A stretch of DNA of 64,000 nt, taken from Chryseobacterium kimseyorum (GTDB lineage: Bacteria > Bacteroidota > Bacteroidia > Flavobacteriales > Weeksellaceae). This document shows, one piece after another, positions 1 through 8,813 of the stretch (position 1 is the stretch's first letter; every line of letters begins with the position of its first letter). The DNA is taken from NCBI RefSeq assembly GCF_025971945.1, contig NZ_JAPDHW010000010.1, positions 62,001-126,000 on the forward strand, in the 5' to 3' direction. The notes below the pieces were generated by a model. It did no database searches and was not told the origin of the DNA. It worked only from the letters and a program-made list of their open reading frames with translations. Position numbers and translations under genes: made by a program.

Positions 1-80
1 GGAATCAATGGTTTTGGAACTGTTAAAGTATGTGGACGTAATCTGGAACCACGCCCAGCCATTGGAACAATAATTTTCAT
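1..80 (-). CDS. Sugar nucleotidyltransferase, N-terminal fragment (runs off the left edge)
   Basis: The reverse strand opens with ATG at 78-80 and reads MKIIVPMAG followed by GRGSRLRPHT and VPKPLIP. This is the N-terminal signature of RmlA/GalU-type nucleotidyltransferases: the glycine/arginine-rich NTP-binding loop, then the PKPL substrate loop. Such enzymes join a sugar phosphate to an NTP, giving precursors for surface polysaccharide or glycosylation. Only about 26 codons lie in the window, so sugar and nucleotide specificity cannot be judged. It starts 16 nt after the flippase gene on the same strand, so the two are probably one transcript for surface glycan export. Family is clear; exact product is not. 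Confidence 0.85.
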   Translation of the reverse strand, partial: MKIIVPMAGRGSRLRPHTLTVPKPLI

Positions 81-96
81 ATATAGTTTAATTAAA

Positions 97-1551
97 TTAT
101 GATTTTCTAAGAATTTTATTGATCATCGTTCTTTCGTTGTAGACTAAAAATGCGATGAACAGTATAAACATTCCGTTTCCTATTAAGTAATTGTGTCTGA
201 AACAATAAAACGAAATCATGGAAATAGCGATCGATAATACCAAATATACTGCGATCTTTTTTATGTTGTAATGAATGGGATATTGTATTTTCCCCCAAAT
301 ATAGGAGATTATCATCATACTTGTGTAAGTAATTAAAGCTGCAAAGGCACTTGCCCAATATCCGTAAACAGGAATAAAAGTAAAGTTAATGAATATCGTA
401 ATTGCCGCTCCAATCAGTGAAATGTATAAGCCAACTCTTGTCTGATCTGATAACTTGTACCAGATTGAAAGATTGAGATAAATTCCTAAAAATAAAGCTC
501 CGAGCATGACGAAAGGAATAATTTCAATTCCTTCAAAATAGAGTGGGTTTTTTAAATATTTTTCTGAAATCCACTGCAGATTAACCATCAATCCGATGTA
601 GATTAAACAGTTGCAGATGACAAAAACATCCATTAAAACAGCATACGTTTTGTGATTGCTCTTGTCTTTGAAACTTGAGAAAAAATACGGTTCGATTCCA
701 AGTTGATAAGCCTGTCGAAAGACCGTAATAAACGTTGCGATCTTATAAACTGCACCATAGACTCCAATCTGATGTTTGGCTTCTTCTTTGGGAAGTAAGT
801 ATTTTAAAAACTGTCGGTCCAGTGTCTGATTAATAATTCCAGCCAATCCAGCAATCATGACCGGCCATGAGTAACTCATTATTCTTTTCCAAAGTTTAAA
901 ATCAAATCTCCGGATGCTGAAATTCACAAATTCTTTTCCTACAATTGCTAATGTGATGATGCTCTGTACCAAATTGGCAATGAAAACATATCCGACCCCG
1001 ATTCCGGGATCATATTTAAGTCCAAAAATGCCTTCGGGATAATGAGGAAGCCATTTGATGAAAAAGACAACCAAGAAATAATATACTAATGATCCTATTA
1101 CTTTAGAAAGCATGTATGTTACCGGTTTTCCTTCTAATCTCAAAACGGCTGAAGGAATGGTTGCAAATGCATCAAAAGATAGTATAAAAAGGAAAATTAC
1201 AAGATAGTTAACCTGATCCGGTGTTTCAAAGGCGTTGGCAAGATCCTGTCTGAAGACGTAGCCTAAGATAAGATAAATAAAACCGATCCCTAAAATGCTG
1301 AGTGCCGAAGTAGAAACTAAAGTTTTTTTATCTATATCACCTTCCTGAGCAAAACGGAAAAAGGAAGTTTCCATTCCGTGGGTAAGAAAAACGGTAATAA
1401 CTCCCGCAATAGAATACCAATCCACAAAAGGTGAGGATGCAGAAGGTCCGAATGCCTTGGTAACGATTGGTGCAATAAGGAAAGGGAAGATCCTCACCAA
1501 TACTGAACTCAAACCATAAACAGCGGTTTGCCCTAATAATTTCTTGTACAA
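97..1551 (-). CDS. Polysaccharide/oligosaccharide flippase (MOP superfamily, Wzx-like)
   Basis: The protein is about 484 aa with a regular series of some 12-14 hydrophobic segments and no signal peptide, as expected of MOP-superfamily exporters that flip lipid-linked sugars across the inner membrane. The N-terminal stretch with LGQTAVYGLSSV is typical of Bacteroidota polysaccharide biosynthesis proteins. The open frame extends to a TTG at 1572, but that TTG is the end of a TACATTTG -7 promoter element (1577-1570 on this strand), so it is probably not translated. There is no ATG nearby; TTG at 1551, giving MYKKLLGQ, is the better start. It precedes a nucleotidyltransferase gene in the same direction. 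The substrate is unknown. Confidence 0.85.
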   Translation of the reverse strand: MYKKLLGQTAVYGLSSVLVRIFPFLIAPIVTKAFGPSASSPFVDWYSIAGVITVFLTHGMETSFFRFAQEGDIDKKTLVSTSALSILGIGFIYLILGYVFRQDLANAFETPDQVNYLVIFLFILSFDAFATIPSAVLRLEGKPVTYMLSKVIGSLVYYFLVVFFIKWLPHYPEGIFGLKYDPGIGVGYVFIANLVQSIITLAIVGKEFVNFSIRRFDFKLWKRIMSYSWPVMIAGLAGIINQTLDRQFLKYLLPKEEAKHQIGVYGAVYKIATFITVFRQAYQLGIEPYFFSSFKDKSNHKTYAVLMDVFVICNCLIYIGLMVNLQWISEKYLKNPLYFEGIEIIPFVMLGALFLGIYLNLSIWYKLSDQTRVGLYISLIGAAITIFINFTFIPVYGYWASAFAALITYTSMMIISYIWGKIQYPIHYNIKKIAVYLVLSIAISMISFYCFRHNYLIGNGMFILFIAFLVYNERTMINKILRKS

Positions 1552-1569
1552 ATTAATTTTTTTAAAGTG

Positions 1570-1577
1570 CAAATGTA
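1570..1577 (-). promoter_or_regulatory. -7 promoter element of the flippase gene
   Basis: The reverse strand reads TACATTTG, matching the Bacteroidota -7 consensus TAnnTTTG. A TTG lies only 14 nt upstream, shorter than the usual 17-23 spacing, so the -33 box is weak. The position places transcription start inside the longest open frame and argues for the downstream start at 1551. Confidence 0.4.
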
Positions 1578-1673
1578 AATATTAGAATTCACAATTTTCT
1601 GATTGATGTCTAAAAATCATTGTTGAAAATATTAAATTTGTGCAATACAAATCTTTATTTCTAAAAAATAAAA

Positions 1674-3011
1674 ATGAAAATTCTTATAAAAAATGTAAAA
1701 ATCGTTAACGAAGGACAGATTGTCGAAAGCGATATTCTTATTGAAAATGATTTGATTTCTAAAATAGAAGCTCATATTTCTGAGGAAGCAGATCAGATCA
1801 TCGATGGTTCAGGAAAATATCTTCTGCCGGGCGTCATTGATGATCAGGTTCATTTCCGCGATCCGGGTTTGACTCATAAAGGTGATATCGAAACCGAATC
1901 AAGAGCTGCAATTGCCGGTGGAATTACAAGCTTTATCGACCAGCCCAATACAGTGCCTAATGCGGTGACTCAGGAGTTATTGGCTGATAAATATGAAATT
2001 GGCTCTCAAAAAGCTTATGCCAACTACGGCTTCATGATGGGAGGAACTAATGATAATTTAGATGAAGTTTTAAAAACAAATCCAAGAAATGTTCCCGGAA
2101 TTAAACTGTTTTTAGGTTCTTCCACAGGAAATATGTTGGTCGACAATCCTGAAACTCTGGAAAATATTTTCAGCAATACCAAAATGCTGATCGCTGTTCA
2201 TTGCGAAGATGAAGCAACAATTAAAGCAAATACTCAAAAATATGTTGATCAATACGGCGAAGATATTCCAGTAAAATTTCACCATTTGATCAGAAGTGAG
2301 GAAGCCTGTTATACATCTTCTTCAAAAGCAGTTGAGCTGGCTAAAAAAACAGGGGCAAGACTTCATGTATTTCATTTGTCAACTGCAAAAGAAATGGAAC
2401 TGTTCACAAATGAGATTCCTTTAAAAGATAAAAAAATCACAGCAGAAGTCTGTGTCCATCACTTGACTTTCACTAACGAAGACTACGGTACAAAAGGCGG
2501 ATTGATCAAATGGAATCCGGCAGTAAAAACTCAAAAAGATAAAGATGGACTTTGGGAAGCGCTTTTAGATGACAGAATAGATGTGATTGCAACAGATCAT
2601 GCACCTCATACATGGGAAGAAAAGCAGAATGTGTATACAAAATGTCCGTCAGGGGCACCTTTAGTTCAGCATTCTTTAGTGGTGATGTTGGAAAATTACA
2701 TCAACGGGAAAATTTCTTTGGAAAAGATCGTTGAAAAAATGGCTCACAATCCTGCAATTCTTTTCAGAGTTGAAAAAAGAGGTTTTGTGAGAGAAGGGTA
2801 CAAAGCTGATTTGGTTTTGGTTGATTTAAATGAAAACTGGACGGTCGCCAAAGAAAATATTCTGTACAAGTGTGGCTGGAGTCCTTTAGAAGGGACGAAT
2901 TTTCACTCTAAAGTCACGCATACTTTTGTTAATGGAAATCTAGTGTACGACAACGGAAAAATTAACGAAGAAAAATTCGGGGAGCGATTGCTTTTTGAAG
3001 TTCAGGAATAA
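1674..3011 (+). CDS. pyrC: Dihydroorotase (pyrimidine biosynthesis)
   Basis: This 445-aa amidohydrolase matches the type I dihydroorotase family, which cyclises carbamoyl aspartate to dihydroorotate in the cytoplasm. Visible active-site elements are DDQVHFRDPG at residues 56-65, the carboxylated-lysine candidate K144 in GIKLF, H176 in VHCEDE, H234 in HVFHLS, and D308 in ATDHAPH. The first metal histidine of the usual HxH is a glutamine (Q58-V-H60). I recall this substitution from Bacteroidota members of the family, so it need not mean loss of function, but a paralogous amidohydrolase cannot be excluded. The gene is monocistronic, divergent from the flippase and followed by a strong terminator. 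Confidence 0.85.
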   Translation: MKILIKNVKIVNEGQIVESDILIENDLISKIEAHISEEADQIIDGSGKYLLPGVIDDQVHFRDPGLTHKGDIETESRAAIAGGITSFIDQPNTVPNAVTQELLADKYEIGSQKAYANYGFMMGGTNDNLDEVLKTNPRNVPGIKLFLGSSTGNMLVDNPETLENIFSNTKMLIAVHCEDEATIKANTQKYVDQYGEDIPVKFHHLIRSEEACYTSSSKAVELAKKTGARLHVFHLSTAKEMELFTNEIPLKDKKITAEVCVHHLTFTNEDYGTKGGLIKWNPAVKTQKDKDGLWEALLDDRIDVIATDHAPHTWEEKQNVYTKCPSGAPLVQHSLVVMLENYINGKISLEKIVEKMAHNPAILFRVEKRGFVREGYKADLVLVDLNENWTVAKENILYKCGWSPLEGTNFHSKVTHTFVNGNLVYDNGKINEEKFGERLLFEVQE

Positions 3012-3038
3012 ATTATTACGAAATAAATTAATAATAGG

Positions 3039-3060
3039 AACGGGCTTTAGCCCGTTTTAT
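3039..3060 (+). terminator. Rho-independent terminator of pyrC
   Basis: An inverted repeat AACGGGCT/AGCCCGTT with a very short loop is followed by a T-rich tract, 28 nt after the pyrC stop codon. Confidence 0.75.
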
Positions 3061-3099
3061 TATTTTAAGAATTAATCTTGTCTTTAGCCAAAATTTAAA

Positions 3100-3169
3100 T
3101 CTCGCTGATTGTGCAGATGAAGCAGATTTTAAACATATCTATCCACAAAATTTGCTCAATCCGCGAGAG
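3100..3169. repeat. Imperfect palindromic intergenic repeat (CTCGCTGATTG...CGCGAGAG type)
   Basis: The element begins TCTCGCTGATTGTGCAGAT, continues with AGCAGATT, and ends with a reverse-complement-like arm GCTCAATCCGCGAGAG. A related copy lies at 48367-48442, beginning TCTCGCTGACTGTGCAGAT. Both lie in non-coding gaps beside gene ends. It looks like a dispersed palindromic repeat; its function is unknown. Confidence 0.6.
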
Positions 3170-3194
3170 TAAATTATCTAACAATCATCAAAAA

Positions 3195-3797
3195 TTAATC
3201 AATCACAATACTTTCAATCCCTTTTTCCAAAGCATTTTCCATTACTCCCGGAATCGATAAACCTTCTGCGCGGAAAACGCTCACGTCGGTAACTCCATAA
3301 AATCCAAAAACATTTTTCACATAAGGAACATTGGAGTCGTAAGCCTGATACGGACCTTCAGAATAAATGTTACCTGAAGAAAATGCAATATATAATTTCT
3401 TGTTTTTCAGCAATCCTTCAGGACCTTTTTCGCTGTACTGAAAAGTATAGCCTGCTCTTGACGTATAATCAAAATAGGCGCGGAGAGTTGCAGGAACGGA
3501 AAAGTTATACATCGGAGATTCAATAATGATAATGTCAGCTTCCTGTAATTCTGAAATTAATCCTTCGGAATACTGGTTGATAGTTTCCTGTTCAGGCGAG
3601 CGGCTTTCTGCTGGTGTAAAGAAGGAATTGATATGAACGTCTTCCAAAAGCGGAACCAGATTTTTTGTCAAATCGCGTTCTTTAACCACGCTATCAGGAT
3701 ATTTCTCCTGAATCTTTTCAAGAACAGAATTTCCTAATTTTCTACTGGCTGACACTTCTATTCTCGGACTTGAGATAATGTGCAAAATTTGTTTCAT
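3195..3797 (-). CDS. FMN-dependent NADH-azoreductase / NAD(P)H quinone oxidoreductase family
   Basis: The 200-aa protein is a flavodoxin-fold oxidoreductase of the AzoR/AcpD type. It has the N-terminal phosphate-binding stretch HIISSPR, the ESPMYNFSVPATLR segment and the FDYTSRAGYTF segment that line the FMN site. Such enzymes use NAD(P)H to reduce quinones or azo compounds in the cytosol. The frame could extend to an ATG at 3836, but a TAATTTTG promoter element lies at 3829-3822 inside that extension, so ATG at 3797 (MKQILHI) is used. It is divergent from an HxlR-type regulator that probably controls it. Substrate is not predictable. Confidence 0.85.
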   Translation of the reverse strand: MKQILHIISSPRIEVSASRKLGNSVLEKIQEKYPDSVVKERDLTKNLVPLLEDVHINSFFTPAESRSPEQETINQYSEGLISELQEADIIIIESPMYNFSVPATLRAYFDYTSRAGYTFQYSEKGPEGLLKNKKLYIAFSSGNIYSEGPYQAYDSNVPYVKNVFGFYGVTDVSVFRAEGLSIPGVMENALEKGIESIVID

Positions 3798-3821
3798 TTT
3801 TTTAAATTTTAAATTCTCTGA

Positions 3822-3829
3822 CAAAATTA
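3822..3829 (-). promoter_or_regulatory. -7 promoter element of the azoreductase gene
   Basis: The reverse strand reads TAATTTTG, a match to TAnnTTTG, 25 nt before the chosen start codon. No clear TTG -33 box is seen at the right distance, which would suit a regulated promoter. Confidence 0.4.
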
Positions 3830-3849
3830 TGTACATTTGCTTGTGAAAA

Positions 3850-3880
3850 GTTAGTAGTGAACAAAAGGTTAGTAGTAACC
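3850..3880. promoter_or_regulatory. Probable HxlR operator between azoreductase and regulator genes
   Basis: GTTAGTAGT occurs twice as a direct repeat (3850-3858 and 3868-3876, 18 bp apart). The second copy is part of an inverted repeat GGTTA-N4-TAACC at 3867-3880. The site lies in the 109-bp divergent gap, upstream of both genes, where an HxlR-family dimer would be expected to bind. Function is inferred from position and symmetry only. Confidence 0.5.
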
Positions 3881-3906
3881 TTTATATTAGTTATAAATTT
3901 AAAATA

Positions 3907-4284
3907 ATGGAAAAATGTACTGATTTTGAAGAGCCTTTTACAGCTCAACGGTGTTCTCAAAGTCTTTCGTCGGTTGAAGATGCACTTTATGTGATCGGTG
4001 GCAAATGGAAGCTGAAGATCATTATTGCTTTGCAGGAACATGGAAATATCCGGTTTAATGAGCTTCAAAGAATTGTTGCCGGAATATCTGCAAGGGTACT
4101 TTCGAACGAGTTGAAAGATTTGGAATTAAATGGTTTTGTTAAAAGAATTGTTCACGCTGAGCAAACTCCCGTCGTAGTCGAATATATTTCAACTGATTAC
4201 AGCAAAACTCTGAAAACCGTTATCATGTCACTTTCCGAATGGGGAAGGACACACAAACGTAATATCAGAGAAGATGTGTTTTAG
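3907..4284 (+). CDS. HxlR-family winged-helix transcriptional regulator
   Basis: The 125-aa protein has the HxlR layout: cysteines near the N terminus (C4 and C16), then VIGGKWKLKIIIAL, the recognition-helix region with RFNELQRIV, ISARVLSNELKDLELNGFVKR, and the wing ending in a YISTDYSKTL segment. Members bind DNA as dimers and often sense redox state or electrophiles through the N-terminal cysteines. It is transcribed away from the azoreductase gene, with an operator-like repeat between them, so control of that gene (quinone or aldehyde stress) is the natural inference. The start at ATG 3907 gives a full-length family member. Confidence 0.9.
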   Translation: MEKCTDFEEPFTAQRCSQSLSSVEDALYVIGGKWKLKIIIALQEHGNIRFNELQRIVAGISARVLSNELKDLELNGFVKRIVHAEQTPVVVEYISTDYSKTLKTVIMSLSEWGRTHKRNIREDVF

Positions 4285-4363
4285 AATTTAAGCTGAAAAC
4301 AGTTTTTAAAGGAAAAAATAGGCGACATCTGCAAGAGATTTCCTGTCCTATATTTGTTTTTTC

Positions 4364-4405
4364 GAAGGAATCTCAACAGAGCAGACATCTAATTTAGATT
4401 CTTTC
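4364..4405. repeat. Short inverted repeat in the convergent gap
   Basis: Arms GAAGGAATCT (4364-4373) and AGATTCTTTC (4396-4405) are near reverse complements and lie between two convergent genes. It could act as a weak bidirectional terminator or be a degraded dispersed repeat. Confidence 0.3.
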
Positions 4406-4424
4406 AGAATGACAGACTGTATGT

Positions 4425-6722
4425 TTATTTTTTAGGTTTAGCACTCATGTGAAAAATCAATTTTCCGCCATTCATAATCTCTGAATGTTTTAAAGTAAAA
4501 TTCTTAATTTCTTTTCCATTCAAAATAATTTTCTCAACATATACATTTTTTGGACTTTGGTTGATGACTTCAATTTCAAAAGTTTTCCCGTTTTCTAAAT
4601 TTAAAACTGCGTTGTCAATTGCAGGACTTCCAATCGCATAATCTTCCGAACCTGGAGCGACAGGATAAAAGCCAAGTGAACTCAAAATATACCATGCACT
4701 CATTTGGCCGGCATCATCGTTTCCGCCTAATCCATCGGGAGTAGCTTTATACTGCATTTCTAAAATTCGTCTGATCTGTGCCTGTGTTTTCCATGGTTGT
4801 CCCGCCCAATTATAAAAATAGGCAACATGGTGAGCAGGCTCGTTGCCGTGTACATAACCACCAATTATTCCTTCTCTCGTAATATCTTCAGTATCTGCGA
4901 AAAATTCATCGGGTAAATGCATCGTAAATAATTCGTCCAGTTTTGAAGCAAATTTTTTCTTTCCGCCCATCTGTTGAATCAACTCATCAGGATTTTGTGG
5001 AACGAAGAAACTGTAATTCCAAGAATTTCCTTCGATGAAACCCTGTCCATGAGTACTGAGCGCATTAAAATCTTTTTTAAAACTTCCGTCAGCCAGACGT
5101 GGGCGCATAAATCCTACAGTTTTATCAAAATTATTTTTCCAGTTGCCTGAACGTTTGATAAATTGACTGTAAATTTCGGTTTCTCCTAAATGTTTTGCCA
5201 ATTGAGCAATGGCCCAGTCATCATAAGCATATTCCAAAGTATTGGAAACCGAAGTTCCACTTTTCTCCGCGGGAATAAATCCTTTGTCAATGTACAATCC
5301 GATTCCTTCGTAATCTCTTTTGTTGGCAGTTTCTACACAGGCCAGCAGCGCTGCTTTTGCATCTCCGTTATAATTACCTTTAATAATTGCATCTGCAACC
5401 ACGCTTACACCGTGATATCCGCTCATACACCAATTATCATTTGCATAATGTGACCAAATAGGTAACATTTTCATCGAAAACTGATTATAATGTGCCATCA
5501 TTGATTTCACCATGTCATTATTTCTTTTCGGCTGAATGATATTAAAAAATGGGTGAAGTGCACGGTAAGTGTCCCAAATTGAGAATGTGGTGTAATTGGT
5601 GAAACCTTCCGCTTTATGAACGTTTTGATCTAAACCTTTAAACTCTCCGTTGACGTCTGTGTAAGTTGTCGGGCTGATAAAAGTGTGATACATTGCGGTG
5701 TAAAAATTTGTTTTTTCAGTTTCAGATCCTTTTACGACAATTTTATTTAATTCTTTGTTCCAGATTTCCTGAGTCTGTGTTCTTACTTGGTCAAAAGATA
5801 AATTGCCGGTTTCGGTTTCCAGATTTTCTAAGGCATTGGTCTGACTTACCGGTGAAATAGCGAGTTTTACTTCAATCGTTTCGTTTTCAGCGGTGTCAAA
5901 ATCAAAATACATTTTCAGATTTTTTCCTGCGATCTCGGGAAAGTTTTTTGTTTGGTCAAATTTTCTCCAGAATCCATTGTAAAACTGTTTCCCGTCATAA
6001 TTTTTCTGACCGTAAGATTTAAAAGGCTTTGAAAATTTCATTGCAAAATAAACTGTTCTGGTTCTTGCCCAACCGTTGGTCTGCCGGTATCCTGTAATGG
6101 TGTTTCCGTTTTCTACACGAACATACGTCCAAACGTTTTTACCATCATAATTGTAAATTCCTGCCATTAAATCTAAAATAATGTGCGCCTGATCTGATTT
6201 TGGAAAAGTGTAACGGTGAACGCCAACTCTTGTTGTCGCCGTAAGTTCCGCTAAAATATTGTGGTCATCGAGTTTCACTTTGTAATATCCAGCCTCCGCT
6301 TTTTCATTTTGGTGCGAGAATCTACTTCTGTATCCACTTTCAGGATTGGAAGCTGTTCCTGGATTCAACTGCAATTTTCCCACGGTCGGCATCACAAGAA
6401 AATCACCTAGATCTGAATGTCCTGTTCCGCTGAAGTGTGTAGAGCTGAAGCCTACAATTGTTTTGTCTTCGTATCGGTAACCCGCACAATATTTATAGAC
6501 TTCACCATTATATTTTCCGTTCAGTTCATAAGAAATGGTATCTGTTTCTGGGCTCAACTGAATGGCTCCGAAAGGGGCAGTTGCTCCGGGATACGTATGT
6601 CCCATTTTTTCGGTACCGATTAGAGGGTTGACGTATTGCACTAATTTTTCAGACTGTTGAGCTTTACCGTTTAAACTGAAAAATATTGCAATGATCAAAA
6701 ATGAAATTCCCGGGTTCTTCAT
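4425..6722 (-). CDS. Secreted GH92 family glycosyl hydrolase (alpha-mannosidase type)
   Basis: The 765-aa protein starts with a signal peptide (MKNPGISFLIIAIFFS, cleavage near KAQQ) and is exported. It has the GH92 landmarks: YVNPLIGTEKMGHTYPGATA near the N terminus, SIWDTYRALHPF in the middle, the catalytic-acid region HGNEPAHH with E628, and GGNDDAGQMSAWYI further on, which supplies base and calcium-site residues in the family. GH92 enzymes are calcium-dependent exo-alpha-mannosidases, in Bacteroidota often acting on N-glycan or yeast mannan chains. The length is normal. The gene stands alone, without SusC/SusD neighbours, so it is not part of a visible polysaccharide utilisation locus. Linkage specificity cannot be read from sequence. 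Confidence 0.92.
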   Translation of the reverse strand: MKNPGISFLIIAIFFSLNGKAQQSEKLVQYVNPLIGTEKMGHTYPGATAPFGAIQLSPETDTISYELNGKYNGEVYKYCAGYRYEDKTIVGFSSTHFSGTGHSDLGDFLVMPTVGKLQLNPGTASNPESGYRSRFSHQNEKAEAGYYKVKLDDHNILAELTATTRVGVHRYTFPKSDQAHIILDLMAGIYNYDGKNVWTYVRVENGNTITGYRQTNGWARTRTVYFAMKFSKPFKSYGQKNYDGKQFYNGFWRKFDQTKNFPEIAGKNLKMYFDFDTAENETIEVKLAISPVSQTNALENLETETGNLSFDQVRTQTQEIWNKELNKIVVKGSETEKTNFYTAMYHTFISPTTYTDVNGEFKGLDQNVHKAEGFTNYTTFSIWDTYRALHPFFNIIQPKRNNDMVKSMMAHYNQFSMKMLPIWSHYANDNWCMSGYHGVSVVADAIIKGNYNGDAKAALLACVETANKRDYEGIGLYIDKGFIPAEKSGTSVSNTLEYAYDDWAIAQLAKHLGETEIYSQFIKRSGNWKNNFDKTVGFMRPRLADGSFKKDFNALSTHGQGFIEGNSWNYSFFVPQNPDELIQQMGGKKKFASKLDELFTMHLPDEFFADTEDITREGIIGGYVHGNEPAHHVAYFYNWAGQPWKTQAQIRRILEMQYKATPDGLGGNDDAGQMSAWYILSSLGFYPVAPGSEDYAIGSPAIDNAVLNLENGKTFEIEVINQSPKNVYVEKIILNGKEIKNFTLKHSEIMNGGKLIFHMSAKPKK

Positions 6723-6814
6723 GAAGGATAGATTTTGAAAACGATAAATTTAATCAAAATCAAAAGATATTTGTTGATCAGAAAATTTTAATAAAAGATT
6801 ATTGTGAAATCTGT

Positions 6815-7495
6815 TTATTTCTCAGAAAACCGAAAACCAATTCCATGGATGTTTTCAATGACGATATTTTCCTCATTTGCAAATACTTTACGCAATCGGG
6901 AAATGAAAACATCCAGACTTCTTCCCATAAAATAATCATCATCTCCCCAGATGGCTTTCAGAATATCCTGTCTTTTTAAGACTGAATTTTTATGACGGAT
7001 GAAGTATAAGAGCAGTTCAGATTCTCTCTGAGTAAGTGTTGTTGTATTTCCGGAGTCCTGCAGAGTGTAATTTTTAGGATCGAAATGATATTTTCCGATT
7101 TTATATTTTGGTGATGAGGATTCTGTTTTTTTAGAACGTTTTAAGAATACTTCAATTTTCAGAATCAGTTCTTCAATGCTGAAAGGTTTTACCAAGTAAT
7201 CATCGGCTCCGATTTTTAAGCCTTTAATTCTATCTTCTTTTAAAGCTTTAGCAGAAATAAAGATAATGGGAATTTCTGTGTTTTTACTGCGGATTTTTTC
7301 AGCAAGATCAAAACCATTCATTTCGGGCATCATAATGTCTAAAAGGCAAATGTCGAAATTTTTACAGTCAAAGGCTTCAAGTGCAGATTTTCCGTCACCA
7401 TAATGTTCAATTTCATAATATGCTTCAAGGCTGTCCTGAATAAGAAAAGCGATTGTTTTATCATCTTCGGCATATAAAATTTTAGATTTTTCCAT
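6815..7495 (-). CDS. OmpR/PhoB-family response regulator
   Basis: This 226-aa protein has a receiver domain (acidic D11/D12, phosphoacceptor D53 in LLDIMMPEMNG, lysine in YLVKPFS) and a C-terminal winged helix (about residues 130-226, with LTQRESELL and SLDVFISRLRK). It is the output partner of the sensor kinase encoded 18 nt upstream in the same operon. OmpR-type dimers bind tandem direct repeats with about 11-bp spacing, and exactly such an array (TTAACAA) lies upstream of this operon and of the divergent DUF1573 gene, so autoregulation and control of that neighbour are likely. The stimulus is unknown. Confidence 0.93.
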   Translation of the reverse strand: MEKSKILYAEDDKTIAFLIQDSLEAYYEIEHYGDGKSALEAFDCKNFDICLLDIMMPEMNGFDLAEKIRSKNTEIPIIFISAKALKEDRIKGLKIGADDYLVKPFSIEELILKIEVFLKRSKKTESSSPKYKIGKYHFDPKNYTLQDSGNTTTLTQRESELLLYFIRHKNSVLKRQDILKAIWGDDDYFMGRSLDVFISRLRKVFANEENIVIENIHGIGFRFSEK

Positions 7496-7513
7496 TATTT
7501 ACACTTATTAAAT

Positions 7514-8761
7514 TTAAAACGGAAAAAACAGAGTTGTGGTAATTCCTGCATCTTTATTGTTCTCAACAGATATTTTCCAGTGATGTTGCTGAACGATTTT
7601 TTTTACATAAAAAAGTCCTAACCCAAAACCGTTGATTTCATCGCTTTTATTGGTATTGACTCTGTAAAATTTATCAAAAATATAAGGTATACTTTTAGCG
7701 GGAATTCCCATTCCGTTGTCTTTAAACTTTAAATATAATCCTTTTGAATCTTTTTCTGTCGAAATAATGATGTGCGGTTTCGTTTCGCAATACTTGATTG
7801 AGTTGTCTAAGATGTTGTAAATGATGTTGGTAAAGTGAAAATGATCTGCAATCACAGAAGTATTCGGTTCAATATTGATTTCGATTTTGAGGTTTTCATT
7901 TTTCTGCTTCATATTCTCGGCAATTTCTTCAACGAACTGCAGCAGCATGATTTTTTCGGTTTTTAAAGAAAGTCCGGCCGAATCATTTTTAGCGATATTC
8001 AAAATCTTTTCGATGTGATTGTTAAGCTTATGACTTTGGTCAATAATAATCGATGTATAGGTTTGCAGTTTGGAATTCTGCTGAACGATTTCCTGCTTGT
8101 TCAGCGACTCTGTTGCCAAAAGAATAGAAGACAGAGGAGTCTTAAACTCATGGGTCATATTGTTGATGAAATCCCGCTGCAGTTCAGAAAACTTTTTCTG
8201 CTGAATAATGGTATAAATAGAGTATACGTACACCAGTAAAATAATAATGAGCGCAAATGTAAGAACATACCAAAAACGAAGTGAGCTAATCAGATAAGTA
8301 GTTTTGTCGGGAAAGCGAATGGAAAAATAGTAAGTGAGATTTTTATGTTTAGGAAATTTGATCACTTTTTCGCTGGGTTCTTCCTGATGACTGCTCATGT
8401 ATTTTCCGTAGATCATTTGATCGCTGTGGCAGTTGTACAAAGCGTAGACATAATCTGTATTGATCTGAAATCTTGTAAATTCTGTCTTGAGATAATGCTC
8501 AAGAACGGTAGGGTGAAATTCATTATTAATATTGACGACATAGTAATCGTTAGCAACAATTTGCACAGGGTTTTCTGTAAAAGAAGTTTTTCCTTCAGAC
8601 ATTTTGTCGACAACCTCCATCAGGGCGATGTTAACTTTTTGGTTAAACTTGGTGTCCTCTAATTTATATGCCTGTCTGGTCCATAAAAGCTGAGCTATTA
8701 ATATTCCGATAATAGCCACCAGACCAAGAGTAATAATAATATTGAGTTTCTTTATTTCCAT
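7514..8761 (-). CDS. Membrane sensor histidine kinase
   Basis: The 415-aa protein has two transmembrane helices (about 8-26 and 163-186) around a sensory domain of roughly 135 residues. After these come a HisKA domain with phosphoacceptor H204 in NNMTHEFKTPLSS, and an HATPase domain with an N box (ILDNSIKY), DNGMGIP and GFGLGLFYVKK. There is no HAMP domain. It is the first gene of a two-gene operon with the OmpR-type regulator. The periplasmic domain has no recognisable ligand motif, so the signal is unknown. Confidence 0.93.
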   Translation of the reverse strand: MEIKKLNIIITLGLVAIIGILIAQLLWTRQAYKLEDTKFNQKVNIALMEVVDKMSEGKTSFTENPVQIVANDYYVVNINNEFHPTVLEHYLKTEFTRFQINTDYVYALYNCHSDQMIYGKYMSSHQEEPSEKVIKFPKHKNLTYYFSIRFPDKTTYLISSLRFWYVLTFALIIILLVYVYSIYTIIQQKKFSELQRDFINNMTHEFKTPLSSILLATESLNKQEIVQQNSKLQTYTSIIIDQSHKLNNHIEKILNIAKNDSAGLSLKTEKIMLLQFVEEIAENMKQKNENLKIEINIEPNTSVIADHFHFTNIIYNILDNSIKYCETKPHIIISTEKDSKGLYLKFKDNGMGIPAKSIPYIFDKFYRVNTNKSDEINGFGLGLFYVKKIVQQHHWKISVENNKDAGITTTLFFPF

Positions 8762-8780
8762 TTACAGGAGCAATATTATC

Positions 8781-8813
8781 CAAAAATATCTATTTATCTT
8801 TGATTATTAACAA
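8781..8813 (-). promoter_or_regulatory. Promoter of the histidine kinase/response regulator operon
   Basis: On the reverse strand TTG (8813-8811), 22 nt, then TATTTTTG (8788-8781) match the Bacteroidota promoter pattern. The -33 box overlaps the first TTAACAA repeat, so bound regulator would directly affect this promoter. Confidence 0.55.
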
